This document shows, piece by piece, positions 32,831 through 44,600 of a stretch of 64,000 bases of DNA. Every line of letters begins with the position of its first letter. The first letter of the stretch is position 1. Source of the DNA: Streptomyces sp. NBC_01235 (lineage in GTDB: Bacteria; Actinomycetota; Actinomycetes; Streptomycetales; Streptomycetaceae); contig NZ_CP108513.1 in assembly GCF_035989285.1 (NCBI RefSeq), positions 9,920,001 through 9,984,000 on the forward strand, read 5' to 3'. Position numbers and translations under genes: made by a program. The notes under the pieces are model-generated. The model saw nothing but the letters and a program-made list of their open reading frames with translations. It made no database searches and was not told where the DNA came from.

Positions 32831-35614
32831 GTGGTCGGGCAGAACAGGCCTTGTGAGTATCGGGACTTCACCCTTCGCCTGGTCAGGACGTCCCCGACGG
32901 AACCCGGTGAAACCGGGGGCGGTTCCGGCAGGCTCCGGTTCGACGTGTACGCGGTGGAGGCCGGCATCCACGTCCCGGGCGTGTCTCTTCTCGTCGAGAG
33001 GGTACGGAAGTTAGCCGAGTTGTTCGACAAACGCGCCACCACCGAATCCGAGGTGGCGCGAGACATGGGGAACGCGCTGCTTCCCAGGAAGATCGCCGCC
33101 TGCTTCCGGACCGCTCTGGAGGGCGCCCGGCAGCAGCGGGCCGGAGTCCGGCTGTGCATCGAGACCACCGACCCGGAACTGGCCTCCGTCCCCTGGGAGA
33201 TCAGCTCGGTGGACGTGAACACCACCGGCGCCGGACCGGAATGGCGGTTCCTGTACCTCCACGAGGCGGTCTCCGTGGCCCGCAGGCGTGTCGCCTCCTT
33301 CCTCCCGACGCAAGCGGAAGCGTTCGCCCGCGAGGCCCGGGGACCGGTGGTCGTGGCCACCGCGCTGGACGTCTTCGACCGCCATCAGCGCTTCGGACTC
33401 CGTGGGGCGAAGCCCGGTGCCGGAGGGCATGTCTCCGCGGCCAGCGCCATGCAGGCCGCCGGTCGGCTCCGGGGCACGGGCTACGAGCCGGTGGTGCCCC
33501 AGGACCCCATCAGCCGCGACCAGTTGTCCGCTGTCCTCGCCACCCCCGCGTGGGCGTTCGTGTTCGGAGGCCACGGCACCGCCGACGGCATCGTGCTCAC
33601 CGGGCCCGGCGGCCCGGAGGACCTTGAGCTGCTGCCCGCGGCCGAACTCGCCCGCATACTCCGGGAAGCGAAGGTGCAGGTCGCCGTCCTCGCCGCGTGT
33701 CACACGGCCACGGAAACGGGCGCCGGCACCGCGGACCCGCACAGTGGCTGGAGCAGCGTGGCCGGGACGCTGGTCGACGGCGGGGTGCCGTGGGTGGTCG
33801 GGATACGCGGCCTGGTGGACGACACGGTGGCGGCCGAGCTGACCCGGGTGTTCCTGTCCGGGCTGCATGACGGCGACTCCGTGGAGAACGCGCTGGCCCG
33901 GGCCCGGGGCGCGGTGCACACGTCCGGATGGCTCCCCGTGCTCCACACCTCCGCGTCCGTGCCGGACGCCAGGTTCCGGCTGCCGGCACCGGCCGTGGCA
34001 CGCGAGGAACTCGCCGCGTTTCCCGTCGTGTCCCCGCAGCGGGCCACGGCGGACCGGCTCGTATACGACACGGGTCCGCATCGGCTCGACGTCCTGTGGG
34101 GCCTCGACCGGGGCCCGATCCGCGGCATCCTGGCCGACCGGCCCGGCGCCCGGCTCGCCGACGAACTGCACCTCGTGGAGTACGGCCCGCTGGCCCCCGT
34201 CTCCAAACCGCCCGAGCGGCCGCCGGCCGTCCGCCAGCAACCGGCGCCCGGGACCGAGCTGTTGACCCGGCGGCAGTGGTACGAGGTGCCGTGCCACGGC
34301 GTGGAGATCCCGGGCTCCCCGGACGCCCTGAACCTCCTGGTCGCCCGCCCGTACGGCTGGAACGCGCACCTGAAGGTGCACCCCGACGGTTCCTCGATGG
34401 GATTCGAGGTGTGCTGGGACGCGGCCGACGGCTGCGCTCCGGGCGACGTGCGCCCCGCGGTGGACCTCATGGGGGCGATCGACTCGCTGCTCCCCGGCGC
34501 TGCGCTGGTGCTGCACATCAGAGGGGACGACGAGGAAGCCCTGCTCAGTGCCGCCGAAGAGGCGGCCAGGTCGCTGCCCGCGCGGGACGACGGGTCGGGG
34601 ATCGCGCCGGCGGTGCTGACCCGGGTGCGCTGGGGGGACACCGCCTGGCACACTCCCACGGAATCCGCTCCACCGGCGGACGCCACCGCCGGCCACCGCG
34701 ACGCGCAGCCCTCCGGACGACTGTCGGCCCGCGGCCGGGTCGACCGCTACAAGCGGAAGCGGGGTCAGCAGGACGCGGACGAGCGGCGGTTGAACGACGC
34801 GAGAAAGCTCATCGAGGAGCTGGAGGCGGACGAGGAGGACTCCGATCTGCTGAGGGATCCGGCGTTCCTGGCCACCGAGTTGTTCCGGACCGGCACTCGA
34901 CCCGAGATAGAGGCACTGCTCAGGGTTCTCGCACTGGAGCGGGACGACGACGAGGGGCGCTACGCCTCCCTGGCCGCCGCGGCCACCCGGGACGACCACC
35001 TGGACGTCTGGCTGGCCGCCGCGGAAGGGCTTCCCACGCCGACGGGCGAACCCGCGGAGGGCGCCAGACCCGTCGACCCGCTGTGGCTGCCGCCCGCTCT
35101 GTTCCCCGAGCCGGTCCGGACCCGCGTGGCACTGGGACTCCTGCGCCGTGGGGACGATCCTGCGCGGGCCGTCCCGCGACCGGTCTGGGACGGTCAGGTC
35201 CCCCAGGATCTGCGCCGGGTGTTCGCGTACCTGCGGCGCGCGCCCAAGGGCCGGGACACGGCCGAGGGCAGAGCGGCCGACCTGGAGTTCCTGCTCGGTC
35301 TCAAGACCTACGAAGCCGCGACCACCGCCCTGCGGGCCGGCGTCGGCCGGTCCGTGCCGATCCGTGAACTGGCCCCTGTCAACGGGCAGTTCCCCAACGG
35401 CCGGCTGTCCCCCGCCGGCTGGGCGGCGCTCGCGTCGAGGCCGCTGGAGGCGGCGTCCGTGCGGCTGCTGCGAGACGAACCCGCGGAGTGGATGCGGCGC
35501 GCCGTCGGCTTCCACGAGAAACCCGCCGAACCCGACGGCGACAACCTCCGTTTCGCCGAGGACCTGCGCCGCGCACTCTTCACCCCGCACCCTCCCTTCG
35601 ACACGCCCGCCTGA
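32831..35614 (+). CDS. CHAT-domain caspase-like cysteine peptidase
   Basis: Protein of 927 aa. Residues about 140-380 form a CHAT domain: catalytic His248 in AFVFGGHGTADG and Cys290 in VLAACHTATE, with GVPWVVGIRGLVDD after them, the normal caspase-fold order. N-terminal to it is a beta-strand region (YRDFTLRLVRT). The C-terminal half (about 430-927) has no domain I recognise but includes a charged helix (KRKRGQQDADERRLNDARKL) that may mediate contacts. CHAT peptidases are known effectors in bacterial defence, for example partnered with type III-E CRISPR or gasdermins. Start GTG follows GAGGGAG. It is 57 bp upstream of the giant gene, clearly an operon. Confidence 0.85.
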   Translation: MVGQNRPCEYRDFTLRLVRTSPTEPGETGGGSGRLRFDVYAVEAGIHVPGVSLLVERVRKLAELFDKRATTESEVARDMGNALLPRKIAACFRTALEGARQQRAGVRLCIETTDPELASVPWEISSVDVNTTGAGPEWRFLYLHEAVSVARRRVASFLPTQAEAFAREARGPVVVATALDVFDRHQRFGLRGAKPGAGGHVSAASAMQAAGRLRGTGYEPVVPQDPISRDQLSAVLATPAWAFVFGGHGTADGIVLTGPGGPEDLELLPAAELARILREAKVQVAVLAACHTATETGAGTADPHSGWSSVAGTLVDGGVPWVVGIRGLVDDTVAAELTRVFLSGLHDGDSVENALARARGAVHTSGWLPVLHTSASVPDARFRLPAPAVAREELAAFPVVSPQRATADRLVYDTGPHRLDVLWGLDRGPIRGILADRPGARLADELHLVEYGPLAPVSKPPERPPAVRQQPAPGTELLTRRQWYEVPCHGVEIPGSPDALNLLVARPYGWNAHLKVHPDGSSMGFEVCWDAADGCAPGDVRPAVDLMGAIDSLLPGAALVLHIRGDDEEALLSAAEEAARSLPARDDGSGIAPAVLTRVRWGDTAWHTPTESAPPADATAGHRDAQPSGRLSARGRVDRYKRKRGQQDADERRLNDARKLIEELEADEEDSDLLRDPAFLATELFRTGTRPEIEALLRVLALERDDDEGRYASLAAAATRDDHLDVWLAAAEGLPTPTGEPAEGARPVDPLWLPPALFPEPVRTRVALGLLRRGDDPARAVPRPVWDGQVPQDLRRVFAYLRRAPKGRDTAEGRAADLEFLLGLKTYEAATTALRAGVGRSVPIRELAPVNGQFPNGRLSPAGWAALASRPLEAASVRLLRDEPAEWMRRAVGFHEKPAEPDGDNLRFAEDLRRALFTPHPPFDTPA

Positions 35615-35671
35615 CCTGCACCTGCACCTGCACCTCCGTCACCACCCCTCATCGACACACGAGGAGAGTTC

Positions 35672-38600
35672 GTGCTCGCTGCCTGGTACCTCTGTTCCTG
35701 TCTCGGTCTCACCATCCGGCAGAGCGCCGACTACCTCGACATCCTCGAGATCCTGCGCTCGACGAAGAGCGACGAGCACCAACTGGCCGCCGCCGTCGAG
35801 AAACTGGTGGAGTGCGAGCCCTCGCTGCGCCTGCACGGACTCGCGTACGTCCTCGCGGCGGCCCGGCGGCCCGAGTCCGGTGGGCCCGAGTCCGGTGGGC
35901 GCGCGCTCGGCGTGGGCGCGCATGCCATGGCCACCCGGCTCTGCGAAGGCCTCGTGGAGTGGGCCGCCCCGGCCGATGCCGAGATGCGGCGGACTCTGAC
36001 CGACCTGCTGAAAGAGTCCCTCGACGGCTCCCCGCAGCCGAGATACGTCGAGCGGGTCGCCGAACTGCTGCGCGCCTGTGACCAGCGGGCCGCGTCCGTA
36101 CCCACCGAGGCGATCCCCTACCAGGACCTCGACGGCACCGTGCGCGAGACGCTCGCCCTCACCCTGCTGGTGGCCGCCGTGGCGCAGGACCCGCCCGGCG
36201 CCGCCCGGTACTGCGTGGGAGACGACCGCCCCGAGGTCGTCACCGACGCGCTGGCGAACCGGCTGGGACGGCTGCCGCTGCTCGTCGCCGTCGACGCCGT
36301 CCTGTCCGCCTCCCCGGGCGAGGCGGACGACGTCGTACGCACGGCCGTGTGGCACGCGGGACAGGGCTCGGCCGACCTCGAACCCGATCTGCTGACGGCC
36401 GTCGCCCGGTCCTGGTTCCCCGCCCGCGCCCAGGGCGGGGACAACGCTTCCGCCGAGGACCCGCAGGACGGGCAGGATCAGCACGACCACGACCCGCAGG
36501 ATCTCGCGAAGCGCTTCGAGACCGAGCTGGGCACCGGCCTGCTCCTGCGCGGCTGGGCCGGGGACAGACGCGGCGCCGGGGCGCGCGCGAGGGAGGTGCT
36601 GGCCCGGCTGGGCTGCGGCTCGGCCGGCCTCTCGGACGCACGCGTACGCACCGCTCTGTGGCAGCTGGTCCTGTGGGAACTGTTCGCAGAGGACGCGCCC
36701 GCGCAGGCGCTGGTGTCGGCCGCGCGCTGGTGGGGCGCGCCCGCCAGGTACGAGAAGAGGACCCTGGCCGGGGGCGCGCTGGCCGTCCTTCCGTCCGCCG
36801 AGGCGACCGACTCCGAGCGGCAGACGGCCGTCGACTGGATCGGCACGATGGTGCGCAGGCCCTACCGCCCCGGAGGGGCGCCCTCGGTCACCGGCCGCGA
36901 CGATCCGGACGGCCTTGCCCCGCACGTGGTGTGCTCGCCCTGGATGTGGCGGGGCGACAACCGCTTCACCCTCGGGCCCAAGAGGGACTCCCCCGCTTCC
37001 TGGTACCGGGGCTGGGACCACCTCGACCTGCTGCGCGTCATGGCTCTGGCCCCGGTCGCGGTGCGGCTCCTGCGCGAGGCCCACGATCCGGTGCCGGCCC
37101 CGGACACCGAGGGGCGGCGGCCGACCGACCCGGCCGTGGCCTTCCTGTTCCACGCCAAGGACGTCTTCGCCGACTCCAGTTGCCGGTTCTTCCTCAACGC
37201 CCTGCGCACCCAGTCCCGTCCGCACGACCTGACGGTGGACGTGCGCCTGGCCGCGCTGGTGATGCACGGCCATCTCACCGTGGGACGCGCCGGACGGGGG
37301 CTGTACCCCGAGATCCCCGTGTCGGTGTTCGCGGACTTCCTGATCGACGGCCCCGGTGATGTCGGCGAGGCCGAGGAGAAGAGCCAGTGGTACCACCTGT
37401 TCTCGCGCCCCGCGCTCAACGGCGTGCGGGACTGGATCACGGACTCCGCGGCCGGTGCCCGGCTCACCGGGACCGACGAGGCGCACGGGCCGCACTGGTT
37501 CGACGGCAGTGTGCCCCACGCCCGCCGGGTGCTGACGACGGCCGTCGACCGGCTCCTTCCCGTCGACCGGGTGGAGGACGCGGAGAAGGCGCTCAAGGAG
37601 GGCAAGGGCTCCCGTCGCAAGACGTACGCGTCCACCAAGCCGTTCCTGAGGTCTCTCGGGGAGGACTTCACACCGGACCTCGTCACGGCGGCTCTCGCCG
37701 AGATCGACCGGGACTGGATGTCGCGGCTGGACCAGCTCATCGAGTGGCACCGCGGGGACCGGGAGACCGCCCGGCGGAGGGGCGAAGCCGTACCACCGGG
37801 ACTCCGCCTGGACGATCTACTCGTCGCCGAACGCTACGAGGCGCAGACCTGGCAGCACTACCAGGGGAAGATCGATCTGCTCGTCCCCGACCCCTTCGAC
37901 CCGGCGGAGTGGCAGCACTACCGGGAGCCGTTCGAGCGGTTCCTCACCGACATCGGCGCCGTCCCGCTGACCCTGCAGACCCTCAGGGTGGCCGCCCTGC
38001 TGAACGCTGAGCGGCCGGAGAGCATCGCCGACGGCGAGCGGTGGGTCACTTCCTGGCAGCGGTTGATGGACAGCGTCACCCACCGAAACCACCTGGGCCG
38101 TTTCATCCGCCGGGCGGCCCTGGAGATGTTCCGGACACCGGACCGGGGCGTGGACGCCCAGGACCGTGTCCGGCGCGTCCTGGAACGGGTCGTCGGCGCC
38201 GTCGTGGCCTTCAGCGCCGAAGCCCCGCGCTACTACCAACTCCTGCTGTCGGAGGAGGCGTTGCGGCCCGGTGCCGACGCGGCGCGTCCGCTGCCGCCCG
38301 AGGGGATGAACCGGCTGCGGGAACAGGCCCTGGACGCGATCCGCCGCCGTAACTGGCACGCGCAGCGGTCCCCCGAGCCGACGACCGGTCCGTGGGAGGT
38401 GATCGAGGGGCGCCGGGCCCGCGCCGATGTCGAGGCCCAGGTCCGCGCGTTCGTCGCCGCGGCGGCCACCACCAGGCTCACCTCCGACCCCGGGAAGACC
38501 CTGGGGGACACCTTCGTCAGGTCGTGGGAACGGTACGCGCTCAGCCTGCCGGGCCGTCCCGGGGACGAGCGGGCGGACCCCCGGCTGGTCGTCGCCCAGG

Positions 38601-41600
38601 GCCTGCGACACCGGACCGGGGAGGCCTGGTCCGGTCTCGGCCCCTGGAAACTGGAGCCGGAGGAGAACGGGAGGGACGGCTCCGGGGCCATCGATCTCGG
38701 CGCCCTCTCCCCGGACGAACGACAGGCCCGGCTCGAGGCATGGCGCGGCAGCCCGCAGCCCCGGACGGTCCTGGGCGTGGTCTGCGCGCGCGGTGCCGCG
38801 CCGACCGGTGCGCGGATCAACTGGGGTGCCGAGTCGCCGCTGCCCGCCGACGACGGCGGGCACCTGGGCGTCGGCGACCCCTGTGTGGTGCAGGTGGAGT
38901 GGGACCCGGCGGGTCAGGTCTGGCAGCAGGCGGACGGCGACAAGGCGCGCCGCGCGGGTCGCGCCGACCCGTGCGACGGTGAGGTACGCGGCGCCGGCGT
39001 CCGCAACGACGACGGCACGGTGCGCGTCGCCGTGGACGGGGTGCCGGGCTACGTGGTCGACGGCGGGGCCGCCGCCGTGCTCTGGGAGCCGGACCTCTCA
39101 CAGGTGGTCGCCCGACAGGGCGGCTCCGCCTCCCCGGACGCCCTTTCGACCCTCGCCCGCTGGGACGGGGCGAGCGGCCGGTGGCTGCCCGTCGACCGCT
39201 CGCTGACCGAACTCGTCGCCGACGACCTGCCGTACCGGGCGCCGGGCGACCGGAGCGCGACGGTCCTGGTGTACGCGGGCGACGCAGAGGCGGACAGCGC
39301 CGAGGAGTCCGGGGCGCGGCGCTTCTCGACCGTCGCCGGCCGCAGCTACCTGCTGCGGCCCCAGGACTGGGCGGACCCGGAAGCGCTCACGGCCGTCCTC
39401 ACCCCCTCGGCGCGCGGACCGGTCGCCCCCGAACAGGACGAACTCCAGGAGAAAGAGGCGGCGCCCGTCCCCGGGATGCTCGTCTACGTAGCGCTGGGCA
39501 AGGGTCCCGATCCACGGCTGGACCTGCTCCCGGACCCGCCCGAGGGAGCCGAAAGGCGGTGGCCCGCCCTCGCGTCGGGCGACTGCCGCGACACCCGCAA
39601 CGTCGACTGGCTGGGCCTCTTCGACGAACCGGAGGCACGGCCGTGGCGGGCCACCCCCGACCCGGACGATGCCAGGGCGGGCCAGACGCCCCTCTGGCGG
39701 GTGCGGGTCGACGACCTCACCGGCTATCCGACGGGCGCCGGCTTTCCCCACCGGGTGATCGTCGACGGAGTGGAGTCCGGCACCGGCCCGGAACGGCTGT
39801 TCCAGCCGCGGCCCTGGGACGAACCGGCCGCCCGAGCCGCCAGGGTGACCGGCGAGCTGCTGCGCGTCCAGCGCCTGGACGACGCGGAACAGCCGCCGAG
39901 CGGGGCGCGCTTCGACGCGTTCTGGCAGGTCGAGCCGCGCGACACGTTCGCGGTCCGGTCACTGGGCCGGCCCGGTCCCGGACCGAGGACGGTCGGGGCG
40001 CTGGCCGGAGCGGGCTTCCCGGTCCTGTTGGAGCGCTCCGGACTGCTCTTCGAGGACAAGGCCGTCCCCGGCCTCACGATGAGCGTCACCAAGGTCACTG
40101 CCATGACGCCGAGTCCCGGCCGGGACACGGCCCCCCTTCCGGACCGGGACCTGTGCGCGAACCTCGGGTCGACCACACCTCCCGGCACGGGAGTCGAGGG
40201 TGTCGTCGTCAAGCTGATACCGCTGCTGGACGGCACGGTCGACTCCTACGACGTCTGGCTGCGCGCCCCGGGCGAGGAGCCCCGTCCGTGCGCGCTGCCC
40301 GCCGCCGCCTTCCGCGCGCCCGTCCGGGACGCCGGCACCACGTTCCGGGGTACGCGCACACAGGACGGCTGGCTGTTCACCCCGCGGCAGGTGCGCGGCA
40401 CCCCGCTGCACCCGGTGGGCAACCTCCCGGAGCCCCCCGGGAAGCCGTGGGAGTTCCAGGGACTCGTCGGCCGACCCGGCCACCAGGAGTCCGCCCTGTA
40501 CGCCCGGCGGGACACCGGCGAGATCGTCATGGCCCCGCCCCCGGCCGAACGCCCCCGCCCGCGCGTCACCGTGCGAGCCGCCCTCGGCACGTACCCGGTC
40601 CGATCCCGCGAGATGTCGCTGGTGCTCGCACGGATCGGCACGTCCGACGCGGTCGGCACGCTGCCCTCCCTCCTGGCCGGCAAGATCGTGGCGGCCGGCA
40701 AGGTCCCGATCACCGGGACGCATTTCGAGATCACCTCGGACGGCCCCCACGAGGACGGGCCGGCCGCCGGACACCCGATCGGTCTCCACCGGTGTTTCGA
40801 CGTGGGCCCCGGCCCCCGGACCGCTCCGAAGGCCGCCCCACACCGGCCGCGCACCCAGAAGGACCTCTGGCGCCAGGCGTACGACGACGGGGAACCCCTG
40901 ACGGAAACCGGCGTTCTCAGCGGCCGAACGCTGGTCGTGCGCGGGCACCGGGTGCCGGTACGCCGCGACGACATGCCCTTCGTACGGGCGGTCGGGTACT
41001 CCCTGGACGAGGTCAGGGCACGGATCGTCGTGCAGGACGGCGAACTCGTGGCCTCGACCAGCGAGGTGCCGCCGCTCGACGCCGCGGAGTTCGCCCGCCA
41101 CCTGTCCACGACGCTGTCCGCGAAGAAGGGACAGGTGTGCGAACTGCGGCGCCGGCTGCACTTGTACTACGTGGGAACCTTCCAGAAGAACGGGGAGACC
41201 CTGTGGCGCTTCGAGTGGGGACGCGGCTACACGGTCGCGTTGCGCCGTGATGAACTCACCTGCGACGGCGCACCCTGCGGCGAGGCGTTCCCCCTGTTCC
41301 ACGGCGACCAGTTGCTGCGCCTGAGGTACCACGAGGAGGCCGGTTCCGGCCGGGTCACGGTGGACTTCCGGTCGGACGACATCCGGGTCCAGGCCGGTAC
41401 CCGGGTCGCGCACGAAGCACAGGACGACGGCTTCGTCCACCAGGTCACCGTCTTCGCCGACCCGAGCACCGGCCAAGTACGGATCAGGCGGGTCCGGCTG
41501 ACACCCCGTTTCGTACCGCGGGCCGACGAGCGGTTCCAGGACGTGAACATCGCCGCCCATCTCTCCAGGCACGACCAGGAGAAGGTGCTGCGGCTGCTGG

Positions 41601-44600
41601 GGGACAGCGCCCAGGCGACGGAACTGTGCGTGCTGGCACGCTTCGAGCACAAGAAATACTTCGACACCAAGGGCGAGAGGCGGATCTTCCGCTACGTGGA
41701 ACCCCGGTTCATCGGCGCGCACGACGCCGGCGGACCCGCCAGGAATCGCCTCTTCATGGTCGCGGACGGCATTACGCGCGACGCCGACGGCACGTATCTC
41801 ACCCTGAAGCTGCCGGAGTCGGTGCGACAGCCCGAGGGAACCGAGCTGAAGGTGCGCGTGTACCCACGTGACTTCTCCGTACGGCCGAACCTCCTGCCCC
41901 GGATCTACGACGAGGTCGGCGCCAACGGCACGGACGAGGAGTCCGACCCGGCCCTTCAGTACCGGGGAGTCGTCTTCCTGGTCGAGGTGACGCAGGGCGC
42001 GGCGCCCGGCACCTGGCGGGGCATACTCACCTCCGCGCCGGCCAGGGACGCGCGGACACTCGTCAGCGCCGTACGGCAGGCAGGGGGCTCGCTCCTCGCG
42101 GTGGTCGCCGACGACAAGGGGCGGACGGTCGAGGTCCTGCCCGGTGTCGTCTTCGAACTGCCGCAGGAGTCCGGGAAGTTCGCCGGCAAGGAGGGGAAGG
42201 GCGCGCTGGTGCGGCTCTTCCCGCGTGGCGGGGAAGGGCTGTTCGTCGGCCTGGCGCAGCGACCGGACCACGAGTACCTCCACCGCGACGGGCGGGGTGG
42301 CCGTGCCGCGCTCATCGAGCAACACGCGAGCCGCGGCGACAGCCCCGCCGCGTTCCGGGTCAGAGGGCTGCCCGCCCTGTCCGTCGGGGTGACCGACGCA
42401 CTGGCGAGCCGCCTGCGCAGGACGCCGCGCCCCCTGACCGCCGTGCTGCTCCGCAGCGGGGGCAAGGTGACGGCCGCGTTCCCCGGCCCCCGCGCCCAGG
42501 TGCGGGCCGGCAGGGTCGACACGGGAAACAAGGACAGCGCGGAGGCCGTCCTCAGGCCCCTCCGACTCGGCGGCGGCGAGGCGCCGGAGGGCCCCGTCCC
42601 CTGGTCCCGGCTCACCTTCGCCGACGGCACCGCGGAGGACCTCCGCGCCCGGTGGGGGAGGCGCCGGCCGGACGGGGCCAAAGGGACCGGCGCCGCCGAG
42701 TACTGGCGCGCGCCCCTCTTCTTCGACGACGACGGCAACGGCGGCTGGACACTGCGCTACCGGCCCGAGCGACTGCTGCGGAACTTCGCCCTGCCCGCGA
42801 CCACGCTGACCGAGGTGCCGCGCCCGCCCGGCCCCGACTGGTACACCGTGGCCGGACCGGCACGGGACAGCAGGGGCATCGCCTACGGTCTGTGGCTCGA
42901 ACTCAGCCCCGGCCGCGTCATCGAGGTCCATGGCCGACTGGTCACGGGGCCGTCCGGTCACCCGCTGGCCGATCTCTCCTGGGACCGCTTCGGCCCGGGC
43001 GATCAGGTGCGTCTGGAGGTGGTCCGGGGCGCGCTCGCCGCACCGCGCGGCCTGCGGCTGTCGGACTGGCGGCCGGGCCCACGCGCCGCCTGGTCGGCCG
43101 GCCTGCGGGACCGGGTGTGGCTGCCGGTGCGCGCCGTACCGGGCAGGAACGGCGTCGAACTGGGCGCGAAGCACTTCCGCTGCCGCTACCCGGTGGTCGA
43201 TCCCGCCTCCGGCCTCGCGCCGGGCGGCACGCTGCACTCGGCCATGCCCGGAGCCACAGCGGTCGTCCTGGACAGCGCCACCAACATCCTGTCCGGCGCA
43301 CCCGAGGCGGGTCCGGCGCCAGGCGACTGCGCCCTGCTCGGCCTCGACCCCCAGGGCAGCCCGACGCTCCTGGGCCTGCCGCACCGCCGCGTCGAGCTGA
43401 GCGCGGCCGCGGAAGGATGGCCCGGTGGCGGCTGGCTGCGCGACCTGATCGCCGGGCAGCCGGCGGTGCTGCTGGAGCAGCTCGGCTGTCTGCCGGTGAC
43501 CGTCGAGCAGTGGGGCGAGGAGTCCGTCACCGTGTCCCGACGGCTCCAGCCGACCGGGACGCTGCCGGAGCGAGCGACGATGCTCTGCACAGCGCTGGCC
43601 GAGAGCGGCGGCGACCTCGTGGTGCGCTGCGGGGGAGCCCTGCATCTGCTGCCCCTGCGGGAGGTGGTTCCCGGGCTTCCGGACGAGCTGGCCGTCGATG
43701 CCGCCCGCTTCCTCAGCGGCCGTTCGCCTCACGAGGAGCGGGAGGACGTACGAGGCCGGCGACTGTGGTGCCGGTCGATGCTCCCCGCCGACCGGGACCG
43801 GGAAGCCGGCGTCGGCCCGGTGCTCCACGTCCGCCTGCCGCTCGCCCCGCTGCCGCCCCACGCGGACGAGCTGCACGCCACGCCGCGCGGGGTGCTGGTC
43901 CCGTCGGACGGGCCCGACCGGCCGCCGCACGGCCTGCTGCTGGAGGCGGACCGCGACCGGCGCTGGCACTGGATGCCGACCGAGCGGGCCTCGTGGCTGC
44001 CCGACCCCACGGCCGGTGAGCTGCGCGCCGCACTCGTCGACGGCGCCCGGCCCCTGCGGGTCCGCCGGCTGGCGGACGACACGGTGTCGGTGCTGCACGC
44101 GCGCGACGTGGAGCGTGCGCGTCTCGCACTGCGGCCCGGCACCCGGCTCCGGGTCGCCCCCGGCGGTGACCGGGAGCGGGCGGCCGACGGGCCGCAGCCG
44201 AGGGTGGCGCGCGCCCTGCCCACCGGAGTCGTCGTGCAGTTGCGGGCCGATTCGAAGAAAGGCGCGGGGGCGGGGGAACCGCTGTGGTGCGAGGTGGAGC
44301 GGCTGGACACCGGGCCGGGCCGGGGCACCGTCGGCGTCGTCCCGGTCGGGCTGCGTCGGCACCGGGTGGACCTGCCGAAGCGCCTCGCCGAGAAGGTCGC
44401 CACGGACGCGGCCAATAGGCAGGCGTCACTGCTCGCGACCTGCGCCGACGAGGAGGTCGTCGCCGAGGCGTACCGGTTGCCCCGCGCACCCGAGGTCCCG
44501 CTCTCGCCCGAGGCCCGCCAGGCACTGCGGCGCTGGCTGACCGAGCACGGTGTGGCCGCGTACCACCTGGCCCCCGATCCCGAGGCGGCCGACCTGGATC

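Noticed and set aside
32766..33014. Small plus-strand frame upstream of and overlapping the CHAT start
   Set aside because: Arg/Pro/Ser-rich and out of frame with the CHAT protein; no recognisable content.
39959..44362. A 1467-codon open frame on the minus strand opposite the giant gene
   Set aside because: Low-complexity Arg/Gly/Pro-rich translation typical of antisense frames in very GC-rich DNA; the plus-strand frame has normal protein composition and a ribosome site.
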